From: Simiduia curdlanivorans
Lineage (GTDB): Bacteria; Pseudomonadota; Gammaproteobacteria; Pseudomonadales; Cellvibrionaceae
Assembly: GCF_030409605.1 (NCBI RefSeq)
Contig: NZ_JAUFQG010000006.1
Span: 620,001-684,000, forward strand
Direction: 5' to 3'
DNA length: 64,000 nt
Each line of letters starts with the position of its first letter. Position 1 is the first letter of the stretch. Position numbers and translations under genes: made by a program. Below the pieces are notes generated by a model. The model made no database searches and had not been told where the DNA came from. It saw only the letters and a program-made list of their open reading frames with translations. Below, in pieces: positions 1-9,600 of this stretch.

Positions 1-70
1 ATGCGGCTGCGCCCAAGACCATCGAAATGGTGGCTGCTAGCTGTGTTCGCTTAAACGTTCTGTATTCCAT
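1..70 (-). CDS. 5' end of an exported protein, probably a TonB-dependent receptor (partial)
   Basis: Reading leftwards from an ATG at 68-70, the frame stays open to the window edge. It begins MEYRTFKRTQLAATISMV and continues into LGAAA, the basic N-region and hydrophobic core of a Sec signal peptide. This style of start is common in TonB-dependent receptors of saccharolytic Cellvibrionaceae and Alteromonadales. Only 23 codons are visible, so the family is inferred from the signal peptide and from context: two perfect LacI-type palindromes lie 66 and 143 bp upstream, in a beta-glucan locus that otherwise lacks an outer-membrane importer. It could instead be a secreted glycoside hydrolase. Confidence 0.5.
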   Translation of the reverse strand, partial: MEYRTFKRTQLAATISMVLGAAA

Positions 71-135
71 AGCTCTGACCCGATTTGTCTGATTATTGTT
101 GGAATTAGGTTCCATTCGTGTGGCTGTCTCGCCAC

Positions 136-149
136 TGTAAGCGCTTACA
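136..149. promoter_or_regulatory. LacI-type operator 1
   Basis: TGTAAGCGCTTACA is a perfect 14-bp palindrome with the central CG step typical of LacI/GalR-family operators. It lies 66 bp upstream of the left-edge gene start. The same sequence occurs at 213, 12412 and 12661, and with one mismatch at 3078. This matches a local regulon of the LacI protein at 563-1567. Confidence 0.8.
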
Positions 150-212
150 TAATACCGTAAAAAAAAACCTTAATGGATAGTAAAGCGTAACTAAGATCCA
201 TAAATTTATAAA

Positions 213-226
213 TGTAAGCGCTTACA
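213..226. promoter_or_regulatory. LacI-type operator 2
   Basis: A second perfect TGTAAGCGCTTACA, 77 bp centre-to-centre from operator 1. A close pair of operators before one promoter would allow cooperative binding or looping by a LacI-family protein. It lies 143 bp upstream of the left-edge start codon, in AT-rich DNA. Confidence 0.8.
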
Positions 227-562
227 AATTAAGCCAAAGCCAACCCGGTGTCAAGCCGTATTAGCAAATTCAACAGTGCTAGTTTTTGCGCCACAATTGA
301 CCGAAACATGAGGTTACAAAATTACCCAAATGCCGTAACACATCGATAAATTAAACCGTGATTCCGGTGCGCAGGGAAAGGATATAACTATTACCGAAAG
401 TACCAAGTGAGCAACGACGAGCGCAACTCAACGGCCCGCAGGCAGTAGAAAAAACACAACAACATCACAGTGAATAAGCGCCAGAAAGCCAAACGCCGTC
501 GTTAAACGCCATGACCGAAATACACCCAACTCGACATTTGGTAGCAATGTTGGGTATTGATG

Positions 563-1567
563 TCAGCGCTTAAATTTACTCACAGAATCGCGCGTCACAA
601 GGGTCGGTTCGAAGATATTTTGAATATCAAAGGCGTTGTGCTTATAAACATATTTCAAAACCCAATGTGCGGCCATATTGGCCATTTCACGAATGGGGTA
701 GTTTATGGTGCACAGCTTTGGGTAGACGTAACGGGAGTAAGCGACGTTATCAAAACCCACCACAGAGAGATCTTGCGGCATAGCCAAACCTAAATCCCGC
801 GCGGCGGTCATAGCACCTGCAGCCATTTCATCATTGGCGCATAACAAGGCAGTGAAATTTGCGCGCTGGGCGAGTAGATGGGTCAAGCCCTCAACCCCGC
901 CCTCCTCTTGATAGGAACCTTCAAATAGCAGCTTTTCGTTAAATTTAACATTGTATTCAGCCAGCGCCCGCTTGTGACCAGCCAAACGCTCTTGCGCGTC
1001 GTCTTTCCATAGCGGCCCGGAAATATAGGCAATCTTGCGATGGCCATTCTCCAGCACATGCTTGCTCGCCAAATAACCGCCCAACTCATTGTTTAAACTG
1101 ATGCAGTTCTTCGCGAGTTTGGGAATATTGCGGCCAATAATCACAATGGGCGTACCCTTCTTGGCCAACTTAACTAGGTATTCATCGGTAACGGATTCCA
1201 CATAGAGAATGAGTGCATCGCAACGGCGACTCAATAAAAACTCAATGGCATCTTCTTCCTTGGCTGCGTCGCTGTGGCCGGCTGCGATTATGGCGTGCAC
1301 ATCGTGATTGCGCAGCTCGGTTTCCACTTCACTCATCATCATGCCGTAAAAAGGGCCGTGTAATTCCGAAATTAAAACTCCCACGCTGCTGGTGTGCTTT
1401 GACGCTAAGCCCTTGGCAATGGCACTCGGCCTATAACCAAGGGACTCCATTGCCGCAAGCACCTTTTGCTTGGTTTTTTCGCTGACTTGGGCATTCTTAT
1501 TCATCACCCGCGACACGGTCGCAAGTGATACACCGGCAAGTTCAGATACATCGTAGATGGTTGCCAT
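563..1567 (-). CDS. LacI/GalR-family transcriptional regulator
   Basis: A 334-residue LacI-family DNA-binding regulator, the usual family length. The N-terminal helix-turn-helix reads DVSELAGVSLATVSRVMN (residues 5-22) and is followed by the hinge-helix region (RPSAIAKGLASKHTSSVGVL). The rest is a periplasmic-binding-protein-like effector domain. Context gives its likely role: it lies 53 bp downstream of the sugar transporter on the same strand, and five copies of a LacI-type palindrome sit at the promoters of the surrounding glucan genes. The inducer is probably a beta-glucan-derived sugar, but this cannot be read from the sequence. Start: ATG at 1567, giving the canonical MATIYDV opening. 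Confidence 0.93.
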   Translation of the reverse strand: MATIYDVSELAGVSLATVSRVMNKNAQVSEKTKQKVLAAMESLGYRPSAIAKGLASKHTSSVGVLISELHGPFYGMMMSEVETELRNHDVHAIIAAGHSDAAKEEDAIEFLLSRRCDALILYVESVTDEYLVKLAKKGTPIVIIGRNIPKLAKNCISLNNELGGYLASKHVLENGHRKIAYISGPLWKDDAQERLAGHKRALAEYNVKFNEKLLFEGSYQEEGGVEGLTHLLAQRANFTALLCANDEMAAGAMTAARDLGLAMPQDLSVVGFDNVAYSRYVYPKLCTINYPIREMANMAAHWVLKYVYKHNAFDIQNIFEPTLVTRDSVSKFKR

Positions 1568-1620
1568 AAGCTTCCTAATTATTCCCTAATAACGCCGAGC
1601 CACTATCACATTGCGCTATC

Positions 1621-2949
1621 TTATGCGGTTTGAGGCCTTAGATCCTGCTGTAGTTTGTCCACAGTCACTTGATCCAGCTTGTAACTGCGCATAATCCAGG
1701 CCACGAGCAAAGACCCAAGCGCTGGCCAAAGTGTAAACGACAACCGAATACCCTCTTGCGTTTCAGGTGACTGAAGTACGTCGGCCTGGTAGCTGTAATA
1801 GGCCAACAACCATCCGGCAATTGCACCACCTAAGGCCAAACCGAGCTTAATGAAAAACACAATGGAGGAATACACCATGCCGGTAATGCGAATACCGGTC
1901 TTCCAGTGGCCGTAGTCCACCGTATCGGCCATTTTTGCCCACAGTAAGGGCGTTGCCATTTGTAAGAACAGGCACCAGAAAAAATACAAACCAAAGGCCA
2001 GCATCAATTGCTCACTGCCAACAAAATAACCGGCGCCGCACAGGACCGCGGCAATCAACTGCAAGCCGATATAGGCTTTCACCTTACAGATTCTTTTCGC
2101 TAAAGGCTGGGCCAAGGCACAACCAATGATATTACCAATCATGCCCAAGGTAACAAATTGGGTCACCAAGTCTTCGCGCAATAAATAGTATTTCACGTAA
2201 AAAATCGCCAAAGTGGAGCGAATCACCATGCCCGTTAATAAGAATAACGCGGCTAAACACAGCACCCGCCACTGGTCGTTTTGCCACAGCGAGCCCATAT
2301 CGTCGCGGATACTGGTGCGCTGATCTTGTGGCGGCGCAATGCGCTCCTTAGTACCCGCAAAGCAGAGTAGAAACAACACCACGCCGAGCGCGCTCATGGC
2401 CATAATCGTACGTTGATAGCCCAGGGCTTTATCGCCATCGCCGAAATAGCCCACTAAAGGCAGCGTGCAAGCGGTTACCAAAAGACCGCCTAACATGCCA
2501 AATACGAAGCGATAAGATTGCACCGAGACACGCTCTTTGGGCTCGGCGGTCAAAACCCCGCCGAGCGCCGAATAGGGAATATTAATGGCGGTGTAAGCCA
2601 ACATCAGCAAGGCGTAGGTACAAAAGGCGTAGACCACCTTGCCCTCTTCGCTCAAATCTGGGGTAGTAAAAGCCAACACGCTAATGAAGCCAAAGGGCAG
2701 TGCCAGCCACAAAAGGTAGGGACGAAATTTTCCCCAGCGGGTATGGGTCCTATCGGCCAAGCCGCCCATTAACGGGTCAGTTACCGCATCAAAAATGCGC
2801 ACCACCAAAAACAGGGTGCCCACCACGGCCGGTGAAATACCAAAAATGTCCGTGTAAAAGAAGGTCAAAAACAACATGACTGATTGAAAAACGATATTGC
2901 TGGCGGTATCACCTAAGCCATAAGCGATTTTTTCTCGAATGCTTAACAT
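1621..2949 (-). CDS. GPH-family (MelB-like) sugar:cation symporter
   Basis: A 442-residue inner-membrane transporter of the glycoside-pentoside-hexuronide branch of the major facilitator superfamily. The N-terminus carries the family pattern YGLGDTASN and then DAVTDPLMGGLADRTHTRWG with the following KFRPYLLW, the conserved segment between helices 2 and 3. About twelve hydrophobic helices are visible and the length is typical. It would import mono- or oligosaccharides released by the neighbouring hydrolases, with sodium or protons. It is divergent from GH1 and shares a 221-bp promoter region containing a LacI-type operator. It probably forms an operon with the downstream regulator gene. The exact sugar is not evident. 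Confidence 0.9.
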   Translation of the reverse strand: MLSIREKIAYGLGDTASNIVFQSVMLFLTFFYTDIFGISPAVVGTLFLVVRIFDAVTDPLMGGLADRTHTRWGKFRPYLLWLALPFGFISVLAFTTPDLSEEGKVVYAFCTYALLMLAYTAINIPYSALGGVLTAEPKERVSVQSYRFVFGMLGGLLVTACTLPLVGYFGDGDKALGYQRTIMAMSALGVVLFLLCFAGTKERIAPPQDQRTSIRDDMGSLWQNDQWRVLCLAALFLLTGMVIRSTLAIFYVKYYLLREDLVTQFVTLGMIGNIIGCALAQPLAKRICKVKAYIGLQLIAAVLCGAGYFVGSEQLMLAFGLYFFWCLFLQMATPLLWAKMADTVDYGHWKTGIRITGMVYSSIVFFIKLGLALGGAIAGWLLAYYSYQADVLQSPETQEGIRLSFTLWPALGSLLVAWIMRSYKLDQVTVDKLQQDLRPQTA

Positions 2950-3077
2950 AAAGCCCCGTCGATGAGATTCTGTTGAATAAGCGCGACCAAGTACTGATCC
3001 GAACGCAGCCCAACCTGTTTTTATTAAAATATTAACCCGTCAAGGTTGACCAACTTGCATCAAAGCCTTACCCTAAA

Positions 3078-3091
3078 TGTAAGCGCTTTCA
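3078..3091. promoter_or_regulatory. LacI-type operator 3 (one mismatch)
   Basis: TGTAAGCGCTTTCA differs from the perfect palindrome by one base. It sits in the divergent promoter region, 80 bp before the GH1 start and 129 bp before the transporter start, so it could control both directions. Confidence 0.75.
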
Positions 3092-3170
3092 TTGGATTAA
3101 TCAACCACTGACTGACGCCACACACGTTAACAAGCTAACAAAATAGCTACAACCCACAAGAGTCGTTGTT

Positions 3171-4508
3171 GTGACGTTAAAATTAGCCGTACCTCAGACC
3201 TCAAAACTGAGGAAAAAAGATTTTATCTATGGTGTTGCCACGGCGGCCTTTCAAATCGAGGGAGCGGCCGAGTCTCGCCTGCCCTGCATCTGGGATACGT
3301 TTTGCGCAACGCCAGGCAAGATTAGCGATAGTTCAAATGGCTTAGTGGCCTGCGACCACCTTCGGCACTGGCAATCAGACCTAGAACTTATCGAAAGCCT
3401 GAATGTCGACGCCTACCGGTTTTCCGTGTCTTGGGGTAGAGTCATCAATGCCGATGGCAGCCTAAACGCCGCGGGGGTCGACTTCTATATCAAGCTGTTG
3501 GATCGCTTGGCAGAAAAAAACATCAACGCTTTCGTAACGCTCTACCACTGGGACCTACCGCAACATATTGAAGACCAAGGCGGCTGGCTAAACCGAGACA
3601 CCGCCTATTTATTTGAGGATTACGCCGATAAAATAAGTCGCGCCTTCGGCCATCGCGTCTACTCTTACGCCACGCTAAACGAGCCCTTTTGCAGCGCCTT
3701 TTTAGGTTATGAGAAAGGCATTCACGCGCCCGGCATTGCCGATCTTGGCGCCGGTCGGCGAGCTGCGCACCATCTACTGCTCGCCCATGGTTTAGCGCTT
3801 CGTGTTCTTAATAAAAACAGCCCCCACAGCCTAAATGGGTTGGTGCTGAACATGAGCCCAACTTACCCCAAAAGTGATTGCGCGCGCGATATCGAAGCCG
3901 CGCAGCTCGCCGATGACTTTTTGTTTCAGTGGTATGCACAGCCCGTGCTCGCCGGCAGCTACCCGGAAAAAGCAATGGCTCATATTCCCGAACGTTTGCG
4001 CCCGCCCATAGAAGCGGGCGACATGGCGATCATTAGTCAACCCATGGACTACATAGGCCTGAATTATTACACCCGCGGTATTTTTCACGCCGACGCCGAC
4101 AACGCCTTCTTAGAAACCGTGCCAACCGACGCCGAATTGACCGATATGGGTTGGGAGGTGTTCCCGCAAGGCTTAACGGATCTGTTAGTCAACTTACATA
4201 AACGCTATTCGCTACCACCGGTTTTTATTACCGAAAATGGTGCCGCCATGGCCGATAAAGTAGTGAACGGTGAGGTCAACGACGTCGATCGCTTGGCCTA
4301 TTACCACAGCCACTTAAATGCCATTCACCAGGCTGTCGAACAAGGTGTGGATGTGCGCGGCTATTTCGCCTGGAGCTTGATGGATAATTTCGAGTGGGCT
4401 TACGGTTACGAAAAACGCTTTGGCATTGTGTACGTGGATTACGAAACCCAACAGCGCACAATCAAAGCCAGCGGCCACGCCTACGCAAACTTTATTGGCA
4501 GCAGGTGA
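3171..4508 (+). CDS. GH1 beta-glucosidase
   Basis: A 445-residue family 1 glycoside hydrolase, full length for the family and without a signal peptide, so cytoplasmic. It opens with the family pattern DFIYGVATAAFQIEGAA. The acid/base Glu is E171 in TLNEPF and the nucleophile is E355 in ITENGA. The C-terminal WSLMDNFEW motif that binds the sugar is intact. It should hydrolyse beta-linked gluco-oligosaccharides brought in by the divergent transporter. The start is GTG at 3171, preceded by a weak AAGAG. No upstream ATG gives a better N-terminus, and the family alignment needs the protein to begin about here. Confidence 0.95.
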   Translation: MTLKLAVPQTSKLRKKDFIYGVATAAFQIEGAAESRLPCIWDTFCATPGKISDSSNGLVACDHLRHWQSDLELIESLNVDAYRFSVSWGRVINADGSLNAAGVDFYIKLLDRLAEKNINAFVTLYHWDLPQHIEDQGGWLNRDTAYLFEDYADKISRAFGHRVYSYATLNEPFCSAFLGYEKGIHAPGIADLGAGRRAAHHLLLAHGLALRVLNKNSPHSLNGLVLNMSPTYPKSDCARDIEAAQLADDFLFQWYAQPVLAGSYPEKAMAHIPERLRPPIEAGDMAIISQPMDYIGLNYYTRGIFHADADNAFLETVPTDAELTDMGWEVFPQGLTDLLVNLHKRYSLPPVFITENGAAMADKVVNGEVNDVDRLAYYHSHLNAIHQAVEQGVDVRGYFAWSLMDNFEWAYGYEKRFGIVYVDYETQQRTIKASGHAYANFIGSR

Positions 4509-4596
4509 TAGGTAATAGGTAAAAACTTGTAATCTATTCGGATGCTGCACGCGCTGTGAAGCCATTCAGTACATCGAGAATCTGCGACTTAAAACT

Positions 4597-4626
4597 GAAC
4601 AGGCCACTCACGCGAGCGGCCTGTTC
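4597..4626. terminator. Bidirectional hairpin terminator between GH1 and GH5
   Basis: GAACAGGCC (4597-4605) and GGCCTGTTC (4618-4626) form a perfect 9-bp stem around a 12-nt loop. It lies between two converging genes, with short T-rich stretches on either side, so it probably ends both transcripts. Confidence 0.7.
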
Positions 4627-4656
4627 TATTTAGCAAGATGCTTACATTTTATAACG

Positions 4657-6348
4657 CTAACAGTTCTTCACAAACGTCCAAGACGCATCACTGCCAGGCA
4701 CCGAATTGGTGTACCAGTTGGCGCGATACAACTTGCCCTGATGTTGCATCTGCTCATTTTTTTCCAAATGGGTGTTTGGGCCGCCGTTGTAATCCGGCGT
4801 TGTCCAATTCGGATAGGTTGCCACACCGCTGCAGCTATCTGGCTGCGTGACGATTGCACAGCCATTGCTATCCACTTGGGTACCGGCCGGTGTATTGGGG
4901 CACTGATCGACGCTGTCGGCAACACCATCGCCGTCGCTATCGGCGGGTGCCGAGGTTTTGGGCTTGAACTCTATCCAATTAATGTTGAACGGCCCTTTGG
5001 CCACAGCGATGGTTAAATTTTGTTGGCCGGCGCTAAGGTTGATGGTGCGCTTCACGGTTTGCCAGTTTTGCCAACCACCGGTATTGGGCACGCTCACGGT
5101 ATCGAGCACTTGGTTATTGCTGGATTTTTCCAAACGGAAAGACGCGCCCGACTGGGTGCTTGCCAAACGGAAAGACACATCGTATTGCCCTGACGATGGA
5201 AGATTAACTGCGTAGCGCATCCAATCGCCCGCATCAATCCAACCGACATTTTCGCCGCCGCCCACATCACTCGTCGCTTGGGTTTTTACTCCCTGCATAG
5301 CGCTGTAGTTTTCCGCTTGTATCTTACTGATGGTCGGGCAATTGTTGGTGCAGGGGTTAGGAGAGGAGCCGCCCCAATTGCGCACAATATCGCGCACTTT
5401 TACACCTGATTCCGTCAAGCTGGTCCAGCCGCCATTGGCGCTGGCGCCCGGCATCATCGCCGAAGCGCCTTCGGCTTTATCATTTACGGCCCAGTTAGCA
5501 TGGCTTATATTGCGCTCTTTTAAGAACGTCATCCAGGCATCGGTATTGCCGTGGTTAACCCCACCGTCGCCATTGGCATTGACCGTGCCCCACTCGGTTA
5601 CAAATAATGCTGCGTTATTATCCAGCGCTGTTTGCGCCCACCCCCGTAAATCGTCGAAATGGGTACCGGCGTAAAAGTGCAGCGTGTAGGCGATATTGCT
5701 GCCCTGAATCGGATTAAGCGCCGCTTCATCCACTCGCTGAGACCACTGCCGTGTGCCCACCACAATTAAGTTGTCTGGGTCTATGGCGCGAATAGCATTC
5801 ACCACCGCCTGCGCGTAAGGCTTAATGGTTCCGGACCAAGACTGGCTCGTAGGTTCGTTGTAAATTTCATAAATAACATTGGGCGAATTGCCGTAGGTTT
5901 GCGCCATGTCTTTAAAAAAATTAATAGCCTGAGTTTGGTATTGCTCTGCGTTATGGGAGTGAAAGTCGATGATCACGTACATATCGTTGGCGATAGCGGC
6001 ATCTACAACCTTTACCACTTTAGCGCGATTACCGACTGGGTCTTGAATATAACCACCGGACTCCTCAACCCCCATGGCGGCGCGCACGATGCTCGCCTTC
6101 CAATCGGTTTTAAGCCAGGCAACCGTATTGGCGGTGTAATACTTTTCCCCGCCCCAACCATTATTGCTCCAAAACAAACTTGCCCCGGCGAAGCTTTTTT
6201 CTTCTCCGCCGGCCAATACTTTATTGCCCGATACCGTTAAGGGCTCGACGGCTAGCGCCGAAGGTCCAATTAGCGTCGCACAAATCGCTGCGAGCGCTAA
6301 GCTCACGCGCCAATTGCGCCTTAACCACGATTGATTATATTTAGTCAT
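4657..6348 (-). CDS. Secreted GH5 endoglucanase with CBM6, TSP3 and CBM5-like modules
   Basis: A 563-residue modular enzyme. Residues 1-33 are a signal peptide ending SALA. Residues ~38-330 form a GH5 domain with acid/base YEIYNEP and nucleophile FVTEWG. Residues ~345-470 are a CBM6 (AENYSA start, GWIDAGDW, NINWIEF end). Residues ~478-505 hold a TSP3 calcium repeat (DSDGDGVADSVDQCP), and residues ~510-563 a CBM5/12-like module with paired terminal cysteines and conserved aromatics. It should cut beta-1,4 or mixed-linkage glucan outside the cell. The start is the ATG at 6348, not an earlier in-frame ATG at 6399, because AGGGAGA sits 7 bases upstream and the signal peptide begins there. No LacI-type operator was found at its promoter. 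Confidence 0.93.
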   Translation of the reverse strand: MTKYNQSWLRRNWRVSLALAAICATLIGPSALAVEPLTVSGNKVLAGGEEKSFAGASLFWSNNGWGGEKYYTANTVAWLKTDWKASIVRAAMGVEESGGYIQDPVGNRAKVVKVVDAAIANDMYVIIDFHSHNAEQYQTQAINFFKDMAQTYGNSPNVIYEIYNEPTSQSWSGTIKPYAQAVVNAIRAIDPDNLIVVGTRQWSQRVDEAALNPIQGSNIAYTLHFYAGTHFDDLRGWAQTALDNNAALFVTEWGTVNANGDGGVNHGNTDAWMTFLKERNISHANWAVNDKAEGASAMMPGASANGGWTSLTESGVKVRDIVRNWGGSSPNPCTNNCPTISKIQAENYSAMQGVKTQATSDVGGGENVGWIDAGDWMRYAVNLPSSGQYDVSFRLASTQSGASFRLEKSSNNQVLDTVSVPNTGGWQNWQTVKRTINLSAGQQNLTIAVAKGPFNINWIEFKPKTSAPADSDGDGVADSVDQCPNTPAGTQVDSNGCAIVTQPDSCSGVATYPNWTTPDYNGGPNTHLEKNEQMQHQGKLYRANWYTNSVPGSDASWTFVKNC

Positions 6349-6444
6349 TATTATCTCCCTGCTAGGAATGTATGTGTTTGCGCAAGTAATATCCCACAAA
6401 CCACCAGCACCTTATAGTCAAAATAGATATCTGGCCACCTTACC

Positions 6445-6485
6445 AAGGTTTTAAGGCAGAATATGAATTAGGCAGAAGGTTTTAA
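6445..6485. repeat. Pair of 10-bp direct repeats upstream of GH5
   Basis: AAGGTTTTAA occurs at 6445-6454 and 6476-6485, 31 bp (about three helical turns) apart. GGCAGA also occurs twice between them. The pair lies about 100 bp upstream of the GH5 start and may be a regulator site. Nothing else supports this. Confidence 0.35.
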
Positions 6486-6549
6486 TTTCGTAGCTGAATT
6501 AAAAAGCCGAATGGCAAAGCACTTATGTACCAGTTGACTGGGCAGAAAA

Positions 6550-6577
6550 AATAAAAAAACGGCGCCCTAGGGCACCG
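6550..6577 (-). terminator. Rho-independent terminator of the GH16-cytochrome fusion gene
   Basis: Read on the minus strand, CGGTGCCC and GGGCGCCG form an 8-bp stem (one G-T wobble) with a 2-nt loop, followed directly by a run of seven T residues and more T-rich sequence. It lies about 40 bp after the stop codon at 6616. Confidence 0.85.
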
Positions 6578-6615
6578 TGCAAGCGACGAGAGAAAACGCT
6601 AAACGAGAAAAGGTT

Positions 6616-9600
6616 TTATAAACTTTTTAAGAAATCCATCAGTGCATTGCGATCAGCTGACGACAGGCTTTCGTAATTCAACCTAGTCGTCTCAGCTTCA
6701 CCGCCATGCCAGCGAATAGCCTCATCAAGGGTGCGCGCGCGACCATCGTGTAAGTAGCTTTCAACGGGCGTACAGTACTCATGGCCATCTAAACCAAAGC
6801 TATCCCAGCCGTGCTGACCGGCTACCCCACCGGTTACGCAGGCAGACAATCCTAGGCCCCACAGAGGTGCGGTGCGCCACTCGGCACCGGTGGCTTCGCC
6901 CTCACCCAAGTTATCGGCCAAACCTGCGCCCATATCGTGTAGCAATAGATCCGTATAGGGGTGGATAGTTTGACTGCGCAACTCAGCCAGAGGATGAAAC
7001 TCTGAGGTTTCAAAGGTCTCGGTGTGACAGCCTTGGCAGCCGATACTATTGAAAACCGCCTTGCCCTGAATCACGCTGGCGCTGTTGTAATCCCGCTGGG
7101 GCCTCACACCCAAGAGTGAAATATATTTCACCAAATTATCCAGGTGCTGATCGCCCAACTCGGCGCCTTGGTTGCCACAATCAAATTGATTGGCGCCGCA
7201 ATCGGGCGCCGGCAACACCGAGGTCATAACCCCCATATCGGTATTAAATGCCGCCGCCACTTGATGTTTAACACTGCTGGCCGCCGCTTTGTAACCAAAG
7301 CGTCCTAAGCGGGTTGCACCCGTCACTGGATCGATCACTCTTTGTGCTCGACCAGAAATGCCATCGCCATTGGCATCGTTCTCATCGGCAAGATTTAGCA
7401 CCGCTTGTTCGGGAATGGCTTCGAGTAAACCGATGCCGTTTAGTTGCGGCGCAATGCGCGCAGAGAAGGTATCTGGCACCACGCCGGTGAATTGGTAATT
7501 GGGTTTACGCAGGCCATTGGACTCGGTAAAGGATGCAATAGAGGGCGTGCCTTCGGTTGTAGCACTTGCGGAGCTTTTAGGTTGCAATACGCGGCCTAGA
7601 TCCGGGTGAGAATTACCAAAAGCATCACCTACTTTAAACACCCACTTATCTAAGGGCTCACCAATTTCTGCAACTTCTGCGCGACCATTGCGCACATGAC
7701 AATCGGCACAGCGTTGGTTGATGTAGTGCGGGCCAGCTAAACCTGACATCCCGGAAAAAATACCGTTTTCCGCATTTTCATCGTGGCTACCATCGACGAA
7801 AGAGGTATGGTGTACGCGGCGGCCTAGCACAAAAGGCTGGCCATTGTCGTAACCTAAGTTGGTCGCCATTTGTTGAAAATGGCCATCTGGCTCGGCGGTC
7901 ATTTGCACATGCAAACTGGTGTCGCCACCTAAACGTGCAGAGGCTGGAACCGGAATAGTGTCGCGCTGTAACCGATTGCCGCCTTGAAACGCCACTTTAT
8001 CGGTCACATCCCAAGGCACTATGCCCTGCCCAACGATGTATAAATAAGTGGTGCCGTAATAGTTAGAGCGACCGCGCGGCAAGGTGGCAGCATCTAAAAA
8101 CTGGCTAATTTCAAATTCTAATTTATCGCCAATTTGAATGTTTCTGCCTTCGCGACAGTTATAGCTTTCCTCCTTCCAATAGTGGGTGTTATCCACCATG
8201 TTCATCACGCCGTTACCGCAATATTCCGCCAGCGTATTGAGGCCAATGTACCACCAGCGATTCTCCGCTTGTAAGTCATCGAGCTTATTTTGCGTCACCA
8301 CATTCATGCGAATGCTGGAGCCACCTTTAGCCACATAATCAACAATTTCAATTGCCGCCGTGCGATCTTCCCAATAAAAGGTGAGGTAGTGATCGTAAGC
8401 TTGAAAATGGTTTTCTTTTGCATGTCGATCGCGTGCACGATCGGAAAAGCGGGTGACTAAGGCATCGCCGCGATCGTATTGGATCACTGGCTCAAGTGCG
8501 GTTGTCCCGTCGAATAATGGCGAAATATTGCCGAGGCTGGTACCGTAATCCACTTGCCACCAAACCCCGCCAACACCCTGCCCCAACGCTGAACCAGCGC
8601 TGCTATCAGCCGTATAGAAATACAGCGGCCGGCCATTGTAGGTTGCCTGCGTGCTACCATCCGTGCGTCCGACAGTGCCGAGACCGGCTACGCCACTGGC
8701 GCTGCCATCGGTCACCAACAGCGGCGGCCAGTTGGTGGCGCAATTGCCGTTGCAACTGCTGCCAGCGTTACCTTGATCATTGTCGAAAACATACAGGCTA
8801 AAGCCCGGTTTGGACGAGTCGACACCGCCCACTAATTTGCCATTGGCAACCGCCACTTCCATATTATTTGTCGGTGGCGCAACCACGGGGCAACCGGCAA
8901 CATCAACAGCGGTGCCAGCCGGCGTACCGGGGCAGACATCGGCGCTGTCGGCAACGCCATCGCCATCGCTATCTTGCGTAGGATTTCCACCGCCGCTTAG
9001 GGTAAAACTCTGCTCAGCGCTATCGACGGCGTAACCTTTTTCCGTATCCCAATAGGTAAACGAAAAGGTTAGCGAAGCGCCTTGGGTTAAACCGGATAGG
9101 TTATAGCTGTTAACGCCGTTGACTTGCGTCATAGACACATTGATCTGGCCACCGCCGCCAACGCGATAATGCAAGTCGGCCCAACTGCTGGTGTTAACAA
9201 AAAAGCGCACGCTATCAGCACTGATTTGCTCGACGCCGTAAACACTCACTGGTACTGGGCAACCGTTAGCTTGAACCTCTACGCCCGCGCCGGTATTCGG
9301 ACATTGATCGGCGCTATCTATTACGCCATCGCCGTCGCTATCTGCCGGTAGCGCGCAACCGTAGCTATCGACCGGTACATTGGCCGCGCTGCCCGGGCAT
9401 TGATCACTGGCATCGGGCACGCCATCAGCATCACTATCGAGTACCGTAACGGAAGTAAAATGTAACCAGTTAAGATTGATACCCGGCGCATTGAACACAA
9501 CACGCACCGTGTGCACGCCCGAGGTTAGATAAACTTGCCCGGCTGCTTGGGTAACAAAGTTTTGCCAACCACCGGTATTGCCGACACTGTTTGCGCCGAG

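Larger units (their letters stand above)
71..562. other. Intergenic region upstream of the left-edge gene
   Basis: This 492-bp stretch lies between the lacI stop codon and the start of the left-edge gene, both on the minus strand. It holds the two operator palindromes listed separately. ACCCAAC at 524-530 and GTTGGGT at 549-555 form a loose stem with an 18-nt loop just after the lacI stop, with no T-run, so it is only a weak terminator candidate. I see no convincing coding sequence here; short open frames lack a ribosome site and a recognisable product. Confidence 0.5.
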
